Shown piece by piece: positions 30,848 to 40,800 of a stretch of 64,000 nucleotides of DNA. A model generated the notes under the pieces. That model saw only the letters and a program-made list of their open reading frames with translations, was not told the origin of the DNA and made no database searches. The DNA is taken from the NCBI GenBank assembly GCA_963576725.1, contig OY755241.1:79286003-79350002 (forward strand), written 5' to 3'. This stretch comes from Azorinus chamasolen (lineage: Eukaryota; Mollusca; Bivalvia; Cardiida; Solecurtidae). Positions within the stretch are counted from its first letter, which is position 1; each line of letters opens with the position of its first letter. The position numbers and the translations under genes are program-made.

Positions 30848-31095
30848 TTAACCCTTTCCCTGGTATAAACACTTTTTCATGCATTTACAAACAAAGTAGA
30901 CCCAGATCAGATGGTTCTTATCAGAGTCGTCTCATCAGTGGCTGCCCTGTTTGCTAATGGAATTTGATAGATCTGTTTCTTTAGTTTCTGAAATGGCTAC
31001 AATGTTCCACCTTCCATATTTCTTTAAAAGTATTCTGTCCATGAATATTCAGTAGGTATTAAAGTTGGAATGAATATAGAACAGGGAAAGGGTAA
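30848..31095 (+). mobile_element. TH1 fold-back element, complete
   Basis: TTAACCCTTTCCCTGGTATA to ACAGGGAAAGGGTAAA, with subterminal GTCCATGAATATTCAGTAGG. The right TTAA has decayed to TAAA. Confidence 0.85.
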
Positions 31096-31111
31096 AGAGA
31101 ATTATGAAATA

Positions 31112-31328
31112 TTAACCCATTCCCTCATATTGATGACTTTTGACACCTCTGTAAACTTTACTTCCTGAAACCATCGTGATAAAAAGAGCATTTGTTCCAT
31201 AGCAGCAGATGCTCTATTTATCACAATGGTTTCAACGCTACACTAAAAAATTCCTTTCCTCTAGTTTCTGCTTTTTGGTAAATATACTCAGGTAGGAACT
31301 ACAAACAGCCTATGAGGGAATGTGTTAA
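31112..31328 (+). mobile_element. TH2 fold-back element, complete
   Basis: TTAACCCATTCCCTCATATT to ATGAGGGAATGTGTTAA. Hairpin GAGCATTTGTTCCATAGCAG / CAGATGCTC has mismatches at the apex. Confidence 0.85.
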
Positions 31329-31392
31329 GGATCTGCCATAGTATCAGATTTCTTTGTTCATGTTATCATAAAACTTCAGTGATAGTCAGTCT

Positions 31393-31590
31393 TTAACCCT
31401 TTCCTCCATATGCCTTTCTACGCCTTTGTACAAACAGAGTAGACCCAGATTGGATGGCTACTGTAGGAGCTGTCTGATCAGGGACTGTTCAATTTGCCTT
31501 TGATGTAATAAAGGTATAATTCTACAGTTTCTGCCGTGGCCAAACATAACTGTGCCCATGTGCTGTTATAACTAGGTCTAGCTCTAGACA
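31393..31590 (-). mobile_element. TH3 element, truncated at one end
   Basis: TTAACCCTTTCCTCCATATG, GTAGACCCAGATTGG / GATCAGGGACTG, then CTACAGTTTCTGCCGTGGCC. It stops near CTAGCTCTAGACAC. Confidence 0.7.
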
Positions 31591-31815
31591 CTGATGACAG
31601 GTACGTTTTAATTGTGTATTTGCTCTATGGAGCTAAATAGATTTTATTTTATTTTTAATTTTATTTCTTATATTTTTTTTATTTTAATTTTTCCCGATAT
31701 AGCCCCAGAGACCTTCCTACCTTGCCGTGGTTCTGGGGCCTAATTGCCAAAGGGGATGTCTCTGTTTATTTGACAGAGATTATCCCCTCTGCCAAGAACT
31801 AAAAGGAAGTCCCTG
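31591..31815. other. AT-rich spacer with two small hairpins
   Basis: A poly-AT tract, then GCCCCAGAGACC..GGTTCTGGGGC (31703-31740) and AAAGGGGATGTCTCTG..CAGAGATTATCCCCTC (31749-31789). No gene. Confidence 0.5.
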
Positions 31816-32048
31816 TTAACCCTTCGCTTGCTGAATTTTAAAATACATTTCTCCTTCTTTACCCATGCCCTGTTGTATAATTACATATATTTTTACTGTG
31901 TACAAGTACATTTTATTGTATATCGCTGTGCATTAAGTGCTGTGGAGTGTACTGATTGCACGCTCAACCTGTAAATAGTGCAGACCTCATCTGGGTCTTC
32001 ATTATTTACAGGTACATATATTGACATGAATAGCAAGCGAAGGGTTAA
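31816..32048 (-). mobile_element. TH4 fold-back element, complete
   Basis: TTAACCCTTCGCTTGCTGAA to TAGCAAGCGAAGGGTTAA. Hairpin CCTGTAAATAGTGCAGACC / GGGTCTTCATTATTTACAGG, with the apex deleted. A TH2 right-end fragment (TTCCTTTTCTCTGTAGGAAA) follows to 32102. Confidence 0.9.
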
Positions 32049-32099
32049 TTTTTTTTAGATACACAATTCTAACATTTTCCTTTTCTCTGTAGGAAAGGG

Positions 32100-32540
32100 T
32101 TAATAAATGTATTATATTCTTGTTCAATTTCTATCTTGTTGGTACTCACTAGAATTGGCTCGAGACAAATCTAATGAGTACCAGCATGAATGAGTTTGTC
32201 AGAGAAATTGAACCCTTTACTCCATAAATATGCCTGGTTTCTACACGTTTACAAACAGAGTAGACCCAGACTAGACGTTTGCTGTGATTTTCATGAGTAC
32301 CAGCAAGAATGAGATGGATATTTTAGCTGAAGTTTTATGATGTAAACTTTTTAAGGAATTTATTTTCTTTGACACAAACTGTAGAATCAGACCTGTGTCA
32401 TGTCCAAAGCAAATATAGTAAACTCTGATCTTACAGCTCAAATATAGTAGACTCTGATCTGACGGTTCATATAGGAACCATCTGATCTGGGTCTACTCCG
32501 TTTTCAATTGTGTGAAAATGTGTTTATATGAGGAATTGGT
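32100..32540. repeat. TH3/TH1 mosaic fragments
   Basis: A pair GGTACTCACTAGAAT / AATGAGTACCAGCA, then TTTACTCCATAAATATGCC..GTAGACCCAGACTAG, later GTAGACTCTGATCTGACGG / CATCTGATCTGGGTCTACTC, and AATGTGTTTATATGAGG. Order and gaps suggest repeated insertion and deletion. Confidence 0.55.
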
Positions 32541-32601
32541 TATAGATCTGTAGCCGGATAGAGATAATGGTGAAACAGTTCAGTCATAGGTTTTACTGTG
32601 T

Positions 32602-32674
32602 GGCTTGGTAGCTCAGTCGGTAGAGTGTTGGTCAGTAAGCCAGAGGTCCTGGGTTCGAGTCCCAGTCGAGTCGC
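32602..32674 (+). repeat. tRNA-like sequence (A and B boxes), probably repeat-borne
   Basis: GGCTTGGTAGCTCAGTCGGT AG is a good A box region, and CCTGGGTTCGAGTCCCAG is a perfect T arm. The anticodon arm (TTGG..CCAG) closes only with an 8-base loop and the acceptor stem has several G-T pairs. A partial copy with the same upstream flank exists inverted at 63379-63470. I therefore read it as a SINE head or tRNA pseudogene, not a working tRNA. Confidence 0.55.
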
Positions 32675-32837
32675 ACACAATTTGGATCCATATAAAACAT
32701 CAAATAATAAGTTGACCTGTCTACACTGGGGGCGAAGAAGTCTGTTTGCAGTTTAATTGTAGAATCTACACTGATGAATTTGAAGAAAATATTTGAAGTT
32801 TTTTCGTAAATAATTTATATTGAAGATGTTTCCATAA
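32675..32837. other. Spacer
   Basis: AT-rich, nothing recognised. Confidence 0.3.
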
Positions 32838-33115
32838 ACAAGAGCTGCATGCGGCACCAACGCTCGTCTGATTTGGTGCTTGTCCAGCAAATTTTAAACA
32901 GAACTCCCAAATTTTTTAATCAAGAGTTCTTATGTAGGGGCCGTCCCTTCAATGAGATCTACTAACCTATGAAATTTCATGTTGGTACCGCTTATACTTT
33001 TCGAGTTATGGTCAATGTTAAGATTTCGGACTACAACGTACGATGACGACAATGCAGACTCAGGAGTTACGACAGTAGCTCGTGATTTCTTCGAAGCAAA
33101 AAACTAGATTTCAAA
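32838..33115 (+). mobile_element. DR-D element, copy 1
   Basis: Starts AACAAGAGCTGCATGCGGCA, with ACGCTCGTCTG near the end. It closes GTAGCTCGTGATTTCTTCG after GGTCAATGTTAAGATTTCGG. The inverted second copy is at 34648-34935. Style (AACAAGAG start, hairpin near end) fits bivalve Helentron-type elements; inference. Confidence 0.65.
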
Positions 33116-33600
33116 AATAATTACTAACTACATTTATGTCTCGTATTCAGACTCTGCCCATAGGATTTTGACTACATATTTTCTGTCTTTGATGGACGAT
33201 ACTGTCAGAATATTAGAATACATCTCCTTCCCTGCATCGTTAGCACTGCACTATTGGCACATGTACTTAATATTTAACCCATAACCATTGCACCTAGGCA
33301 CTTGTACCCTTTGAAGGTGTTTACAGGAATAAGCAAATATCTGCAGCAAACCCTTTATTTTAAATCTACATACGAAATTTGAATTAAACTTGCATAACCC
33401 TTTACCTGATAGTATTTTTATGCCTTTAAAAAACAGTGGACCCACATGTCAGATGGCTCCTGCAGGAAGTCTGTTCTGTTTGTTCAAATTATGTAGATAC
33501 AATTCTGCAGTTTCATTAAACAAAATAAGTGTTTGAAAGACACCTATTTGTGTCAAAGTTTTTTCATATCTAAAACCTTTTCTTGGATACCTTTTGTTCC
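33116..33600. repeat. Spacer ending in TH5/TH3-like fragment
   Basis: 33116-33390 unassigned. 33395-33510 has AACCCTTTACCTGATAGT and a hairpin piece (GGCTCCTGCAGGAAG). A 64-codon ORF at 33251-33445 is not supported. Confidence 0.4.
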
Positions 33601-34308
33601 TGCAGGAACCGTCTGATTAGAGTTGGCTCTGTTTATTCCTTTCCCTTTTCTATTTTTATTCAAAATTTCAATAAGTAAAGATTAATTTCAGAAAGCAAAC
33701 AGATCTATCAAATTCTATCAGCAAACGGAGTAGACCCTGATCAGATGGCTCCTATTGGAGCCATCTGATCTGGGTAAGAGGAGCCATCTGATCTGGGTCT
33801 ACTCTGTTTGCAAATAGGTGTTTATATTTCTGCAGGAACCGTCTGATCAGAGTTGGCTCTGTTTATTCCTTTCCCTTTTCTATTTTTATTCAAAATTTCA
33901 ATAAGTAAAGAATAATTTCAGAAAGCAAAGAAACAGATCTATCAAATTCTATCAGCAAACGGAGTAGACCCTGATCAGATGGCTCCTATTGGAGCCATCT
34001 GATCTGGGTAAGAGGAGCCATCTGATCTGGGTCTACTCTGTTTGCAAATAGGTGTTTATATTCCTGCAGGAACCGTCTGATCAGAGTTGGCTCTGTTTAT
34101 TCCTTTCCCTTTTCTATTTTTATTCAAAATTTCAATAAGTAAAGAATAATTTCAGAAAGCAAAGAAACTGATCTATCAAATTCTATCAGCAAACGGAGTA
34201 GACCCTGATCAGATGGCTCCTATTGGAGCCATCTGATCTGGGTAAGAGGAGCCATTTGATCTGGGTCTACTCTGTTTGCAAATAGGTGTTTATATGAGGG
34301 AAAGGGTT
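33601..34308 (-). repeat. Three tandem copies of a TH1-derived ~232 bp unit
   Basis: Units start at about 33601, 33831 and 34065 with TGCAGGAACCGTCTGAT. Each contains CCTTTCCCTTTTCTATTTTT, a full hairpin (GTAGACCCTGATCAGATGG / CCATCTGATCTGGG), and an extra arm copy. The last unit ends TATATGAGGGAAAGGGTTA, a true TH1 end. Unequal duplication used the hairpin arms as junctions. Confidence 0.9.
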
Positions 34309-34647
34309 ATGTAATTATGTAGATGTAATTCTGCATTTTTGATATCACTGGATCAAAACAACAAGTTTTAAAATGTCTTTGATAAGCTTTTTCTTGAAAC
34401 TTGGAGTAAACTGAAGACTTAGTGTCACATATTTGTAGAATGAAACTTAGGAATTCTATGTATATTGATGTTCCATATTTCCTGTAAACAACTAAATTTA
34501 TCTCAACTGTGTTCAAATATTCTGATGTTATATCTCCATAGTGACTGATTCCCAATATCTCATTTGATCTTGCTTTGAGAGCAAACTACTATTTTCTAGG
34601 TGGAGTCTTTTCAAGTCAAATTTTGAGTAACTGGTCTTAGACTAATT
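34309..34647. other. Spacer with no recognised feature
   Basis: An 82-codon minus ORF (34307-34555) has no domain. The left edge resembles TH3 text (GTAGATGTAATTCTGCA). Confidence 0.35.
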
Positions 34648-34935
34648 TTTAGAGTTTTAGCTCGTCTATTTCGAAGAAATCACTCGATATTGTCGTTGTC
34701 GTCGTCCGAAATCTTAACATTGACCTTAACTTCAATTTTTCATTTACAACCTTCAATTTTGGTATGCATTACAAGAGCTATCCACACATACCAAAATGAT
34801 AACAGACGAGCGTTCACACCCGCTTGCTCGGGTTTCTCTGTATCCTCTCTCTTGGGCGTCCAATTAGCCCGTAGTGAGCAGAAATGGACGTAAATCAACA
34901 CAAACAAAGCACCGGCTTGCGGTGCTCTTATTTAT
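34648..34935 (-). mobile_element. DR-D element, copy 2
   Basis: TTAGCTCGTCTATTTCGAAG, CCGAAATCTTAACATTGACC, GACGAGCG and CACCGGCTTGCGGTGCTC. Inverted relative to copy 1. Confidence 0.6.
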
Positions 34936-35108
34936 TTGCATCTTACTATTGTGTGACAGGATAGCATACCGAGTGCTATATTCTTCATTGATGGAAAACC
35001 TGCACAAATATTTTTAAGCATTCCAATAATTTTATTACTTGATACTCAACTTGGGACAAAATTTCAACTCGCTTTCTTTTCAAGTGTTATTATTCTATGA
35101 TTAAAGAA

Positions 35109-35370
35109 TTTAACCAATTCCAGCATATTGACGCCTTTTGACGCCCCTGTAAAAGTCACTTTTTTAAACCATTCTGATAAACAGCATTTGCTCGATAGAA
35201 GCAGTATAGACCCTGGTCAGGTGACTGTTGTATGAGCTGGCTGTCTGAACAGGATTTACTGTGTTGAGTATGGAAATGTATAGATGTGATTCTACAGTTT
35301 CAGCCACGATCAAAATATCTTGTGTTTATACGCCATTATAAAAATTAAACAAATATTATAATATTATTTC
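35109..35370. mobile_element. TH2::TH3 mosaic
   Basis: Left TH2 text (TAACCAATTCCAGCATATTG, AAAGTCACTTTTTTAAACC) passes at GCAGTATAGACCCTGGTCAG into TH3 (GATTCTACAGTTTCAGCC), and ends at the TTAA that starts the next TH2. Confidence 0.6.
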
Positions 35371-35589
35371 TTAACCCTTTCCTCCATAAATACGCCTTTC
35401 TACGCCTCTGTAAAATTCACTTTTTAAAACCATTGTGATAAATATAGCATTTGCTCAATGCTCTATTTATCACAATGGTTTCAAAGCTAAACAATTCTAA
35501 AATTATTTTCTCTAGTAAATGCTCCTTTTCGGTAGATATATTCAAAGAAGTTGGATCTAAATATTTATAGCTTTGGGGAAATAGGTTAA
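35371..35589 (+). mobile_element. TH2 element, complete
   Basis: TTAACCCTTTCCTCCATAAA to GGGGAAATAGGTTAA. Palindrome ATAGCATTTGCTCAATGCTC with the TATA apex lost. Its tail is included in the following duplication. Confidence 0.85.
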
Positions 35590-36297
35590 ATGAGTATTTA
35601 TCAGGTAATGGGTGGATTAGAATTTACATTGTGTACAAATACAAAATTTTGTCTTAGTGTTCTCTTATGTTTTATCTTAAGTTTTGTGTCATTGTCTACT
35701 ATATGTTTTGTGTAATGAATGAGATGTATCATGGGAGAAAAGACACTGACGGAGCAAACAGTAAAACCCCACATCAGCTGCCCATTGGGAAGTACATGGT
35801 CTAATGAGATCAGCTGAGTTGGAGAAAACATAAGACTCAGATCAGCTCTCATGCAAAAAACATGGTCTATTGAGATGGCTAATTGACTAACTGGGGTGTT
35901 TAACTTGACCCATTCAAGGCAGAAATTTCATTTATAGCTTTTGGGGAATAGGTTAAATGAATATTTACCAGGTAATGGGTGGATTAGAATTTACATTGTG
36001 CACAAATACAAAATTTTGTCTTAGTGTTCTCTTATGTTTTATCTTAAGTTTTGTGTCATTGTCTACTACGTGTTTTGTGTAATGAATGAGATGTATCATG
36101 GGTGAAAGGACACTGTGACAGAGCAAACAGTAAAACCCCACATCAGCTGCCCATTGGGAAGTACAGGGTCTAATGAGATCAGCTGAGTTGGAGAAAACAT
36201 AAGACTCAGATCAGCTCTCATGCAAAAAACATGGTCTATTGAGATGGCTAATTGACTAACTGGGGTGTTTTACTTAATCCATTCAAGGCCGAATTTT
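35563..36297. repeat. 367 bp tandem duplication, 2 copies
   Basis: Second copy starts at about 35931 (TTTATAGCTTTTGGGGAATA). The copies differ at only a few positions, including ATATGTTTTG/ACGTGTTTTG and ACATGG/ACAGGG. The unit begins inside TH2. Confidence 0.92.
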
Positions 36298-36784
36298 CAG
36301 AGGAATGGCCTATACTGGTTTAAGTATTCACTATGAAAGGCTTAACTTTGCTAGATGATTTTAATGATAAACAATGCTGACTCTAGCCAGACGGTTCTAA
36401 CACTGTTTGCAACTGTCACTATACAGTATGTAACCCCTCTAAACCGGACATTGAATTAAGTATAGATGTCGGTCTTGGAGACAGCTTAATGCAGGGTGAA
36501 AGTCATGAGGGGTTTTACTGTACATGTACATTTTATACATTCAAGGGGTTAGCTAATTCCCTTGGAATTATTCAATACTTTCAACCTTTTAGCTGTGGAA
36601 TTGTGATTATCAGTGTAAGCACTTTGGAACAAAACACCATGAAATGTTGCATCTCATCAGAATACAAACTATTGACTATTTTAAGAAACTAGCAGACAGC
36701 AACCCTTTGCAGACTATAATTAACTGAATTTGTATATTGGTCAGTGCCATTTAACAAACTGTATCTGAGTAAACAGTAGTTTCT
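36298..36784. repeat. CT1 half element and spacer
   Basis: 36418-36522 has TACAGTATGTAACCCCTCT, CTTAATGCAGGGTGAAAGTC, then GAGGGGTTTTACTGTA, so the right palindrome arm is deleted. The rest is unassigned. Confidence 0.6.
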
Positions 36785-37078
36785 TATCAAATGGCTCCTA
36801 CAGTGGGTGCCTGATCTGGGTCTATTCTGTTTGCAAAGGTCAAATGGCTCCTACAGTAGCTGTCTGATCTGGGTCTACTCTATTTGCAAAGGCCAAATGG
36901 TTCCTACAGTAGCTGTCTGATCTTGATCTACTGTTTGCAAAGGTTAAATGGCTCCTACAGTACTGTCTGATCTTGGTCTATTCTGTTTGCAACGGTCAAA
37001 TGCCCAAATGGTCCCTACAGCAGCTGTCTGATCTGGGTCTACTCTGTCTGCAAAGGTACCAAACAGCATTTACATTAG
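36785..37078. repeat. ~58 bp tandem of a hairpin arm, 5 copies
   Basis: Unit CAAATGGCTCCTACAGTAGC plus TGTCTGATCTGGGTCTACTC and TGTTTGCAAAGGT. Derived from the right half of a TH3 hairpin. Confidence 0.85.
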
Positions 37079-37084
37079 AGAAAG

Positions 37085-37395
37085 GGTTAAACATTTCCCA
37101 AACACGAGGAGCTCTCTGCATAACTTTCATCCTGCTTTAACCCTTTCCTCCATAAATACGCCTTTCTACACCTCTGTAAAAGTCTCTTCTTGAAACCATT
37201 GTGATAGAGCATTTGCTCCTATAGGAACAAATGCTCTATTTATTTCAATGGTTTAAAAGTACACAATTCTAAAATTTTACTTTTCTCCAGTAAATGCTCC
37301 TTTTGGGTAGATTCATTCAAAGAGGTTGGGTCTAAAAATAGCCTATGAAGTAATGGGTTAAGCTGCCACCTGTCTTACAGACAAATATTGATGCT
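37085..37395. mobile_element. CT1 remnant interrupted at TTAA by TH2
   Basis: GAGCTCTCTGCATAACTTTC and ATCCTGCTTTAA precede TH2. TTAAGCTGCCACCTGTCTTA follows. Intact CT1 copies read CCTGCATTAAGCTGCCACCT at this point. Confidence 0.8.
37137..37361 (+). mobile_element. TH2 element in CT1
   Basis: TTAACCCTTTCCTCCATAAA to GAAGTAATGGGTTAA, with palindrome GAGCATTTGCTCCTATAGGA and its complement. TTAA is duplicated exactly. Confidence 0.92.
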
Positions 37396-37401
37396 AAGTA
37401 C

Positions 37402-37860
37402 TTTAACCCTTTCCCTATTCTGTATCTTGGCCAAATTTTAATTTATAATTTATTTTAATATTCATTAACAAACTATTTTAAAGAAATATGGAAGGTGGGA
37501 CACTGTATACCTGGACCCTGACCTTCTTAATTTGAATAAATAAAAATGCGTAACATTGTATGGGTTTATCTTCAGCACGTGTCCAGGTAAGCCACTATGC
37601 AATGGACACGCTCATGCTTGTATGGTTTACACATGCACAGGTTAATTTCATTGATAATAGACTTCATGATTTACTGGCGGAGTTTTATTTATACAGCATC
37701 ATCTCTCTCATTATGAGGGTCCAGGTCAAATTGTTTGAGCTATAGACATTTAAGATAGCAAAGAAATAGATCTATAAAATTTTATTAGCAAACAGAGCAG
37801 ACCCTGATCAGACTGCTCCCCAATGAGCCGTCTGATCTTCTGTCTACTCTGTTTGCAATT
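37402..37860 (-). mobile_element. TH1 split by another MITE
   Basis: Left part TTTAACCCTTTCCCTATTCT to GAAGGTGGGACACTGTA. Right part AGATAGCAAAGAAATAGATC to the hairpin and TCTACTCTGTTTGCAATTG. The outer end merges into the AT-rich array. Confidence 0.75.
37508..37726. mobile_element. 219 bp MITE inside TH1
   Basis: Short inverted ends TACCTGGACCCT and AGGGTCCAGGT. ORF 37560-37745 is a shadow. Confidence 0.6.
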
Positions 37861-40800
37861 GTTAAAATTGTTTGTTATAGCTGTTATTTTTTTTATTAGC
37901 TCTCAAATTGTTCAATTGTTAATTGTTAGCTCTCAAATTGTTAAATTGTTAATTGTTATTGTTATATTGTTAATTGTTATTGTTGAGATATTTTTGTGGT
38001 TAAACTGTTAGTTATTTTTATGTTTTGAGTTATTGTTGTAATTGTCTTTGAGCTATTTTTATGTTTTGAGTTATTATTGTAATTGTTTGTATTTGTTCTT
38101 AAATTGTTAACCCTTTCCCTCACATATAAACATGTTTTCACGCATCTGCAAACAGAGTAGACCCAGACTAGACAGCTCCTTGAGGAGCCATCTGATCAGG
38201 GTCTGCTCTGTTTACTAATGGAATTTGATAGATCTGTTCCTTTTCTTTCTAAAATGGCTACAATGGTTCACTGTCCATATTTAATTTTGTCAATGAATAT
38301 TCAGTAGGTATTGAAAATTGGCTAAATATAAAACAGGGAAAGGGTTAAATTGTTAGAGATATTTTTGTGTATTGGGTTATTATTGTAATTGTTTTTATTA
38401 GTTCTGAAATTGGTAAATTGTTAATTGTTAGCTCTCAAATTGTTAAACTGTTAACTGTTATTGTTATATTGTTAATTGTTATTGTTGAGATATTTTTGTG
38501 TTTTGAGTTATTATTGTAATTGTTTTGTATTTGTTCTTAAATTGTTAACCCTTTCCCTCATATAAACGTGTTTTCACGCATCTGCAAACAGAGTAGACCC
38601 AGACTAGACAGCTCCTAGAGGAGCCGTCTGATCATGGTCTGCTCTGTTTTCTAATGGAATTTGATAGATCTGTTCCTTTACTTTCTAAAATGGCTACAAT
38701 GTTCCACTGTCCATATTTAATTTTGTAAATGAATATTCAGTAGGTACATGTACCGGAAATTGGCTAAATATAAAACAGGGAAAGGGTTAAACTGTTAGTT
38801 ATTTTTATGTTTTGAGTTATTGTTGTAATTGTCTTTGAGCTATTTTTATGTTTTGAGTTATTATTGTAATTGTTTGTATTTGTTCTTAAATTGTTAACCC
38901 TTTCCCTCACATATAAACATGTTTTCACGCATCTGGAAACAGAGTAGACCCAGACCAGACAGCTCCTAGAGGAGCCATCTGATCAGGGTCTGCTCTGTTT
39001 ACTAACGGAATTTGATAGATCTGTTCCTTTACTTTCTAAAATGGCTACAATGGTTCACTGTCCATATTTAATTTTGTCAATGAATATTCAGTAGGTATTG
39101 AAAATTGGCTAAATATAAAACGGGGAAAGGGTTAAATTGTTAGAGATATTTTTGTGTATTGGGTTATTATTGTAATTGTTTTTATTAGTTCTGAAATTGG
39201 TAAATTGTTAATTGTTAGCTCTCAAATTGTTAAACTGTTAACTGTTATTGTTATATTGTTAATTTTTATTGTTGAGATATTTTTGTGTTTTGAGTTATTA
39301 TTGTAATTGTTTTGTATTTGTTCTTAAATTGTTAACCCTTTCCCTCATATAAACGTGTTTTCACGCATCTGCAAACAGAGTAGACACAGACTAGACAGCT
39401 CCTAGAGGAGCCGTCTGATCATGGTCTGCTCTGTTTTCTAATGGAATTTGATAGATCTGTTCCTTTACTTTCTAAAATGGCTACAATGTTCCACTGTCCA
39501 TATTTAATTTTGTAAATGAATATTCAGTAGGTATTGGAAATTGGCTAAATATAAAACGGGGAAAGGGTTAAACTGTTAGTTATTTTTTATGTTTTGAGTT
39601 ATTATTGTAATTGTCTTTGAGCTATTTTTATATTTTGAGTTATTATTGTAATTGTTTGTATTTGTTCTTAAATTGTTAACCATTTCCCTCACATATAAAC
39701 ATGTTTTCACGCATCTGCAAACAGAGTAGACCCAGACTAGACAGCTCCTAGAGGAGCCATCTGATCAGGGTCTGCTCTGTTTACTAATGAAATTTGATAG
39801 ATCTGTTCCTTTTCTTTCTAAAATGGCTACAATGGTCCACTGTCCATATTTAATTTTGTCAATGAATATTCAGTAGGTATTGAAAATTGACTAAATATTA
39901 AACAGGGAAAGGGTTAAATTGTTAGATATATTTTTGTGTTTTGAGTTATTATTGTAATTGTCTAAGAGCTATTTTTGCGTTGTTTTGTTATTAATTAAAT
40001 TGTTTTGTATTAGTTTTCAAATTGTTAACCCTTTCCCTCATATTAACATGTTTTAACCCATCTGAAAACAGAGTAGACACAGACCAGACAGCTCTTAGAG
40101 GAGCCGTCTGATCAGGGTCTGCTCTGTTTGCTAGTGGAATTTGATAGATCTGTTCCTTTACTTTCTAAAATGGCTACAATGTTCCACTGTCCATATTTAA
40201 TTTTGTAAATGAATATTCAGTAGGTATCGGAAATTGGCTAAATATAAAACAGGGAAAGGGTTAAACTGTTAGTTATTTTTATGTTTTGAGTTATTGTTGT
40301 AATTGTCTTTGAGCTATTTTTATGTTTTGAGTTATTATTGTAATTGTTTGTATTTGTTCTTAAATTGTTAACCCTTTCCCTCACATATAAACATGTTTTC
40401 ACGCATCTGGAAACAGAGTAGACCCAGACCAGACAGCTCCTAGAGGAGCCATCTGATCAGGGTCTGCTCTGTTTACTAACGGAATTTGATAGATCTGTTC
40501 CTTTACTTTCTAAAATGGCTACAATGGTTCACTGTCCATATTTAATTTTGTCAATGAATATTCAATAGGTATTGAAAATTGGCTAAATATAAAACGGGGA
40601 AAGGGTTAAATTGTTAGAGATATTTTTGTGTATTGGGTTATTATTGTAATTGTTTTTATTAGTTCTGAAATTGGTAAATTGTTAATTGTTAGCTCTCAAA
40701 TTGTTAAACTGTTAACTGTTATTGTTATATTGTTATTGTTGAGATATTTTTGTGTTTTGAGTTATTATTGTAATTGTTTTGTATTTGTTCTTAAATTGTT

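Noticed and set aside
37560..37595. Short ATG..CAG|GTAAGC first-exon-like pattern
   Set aside because: Lies inside a small MITE nested in TH1.
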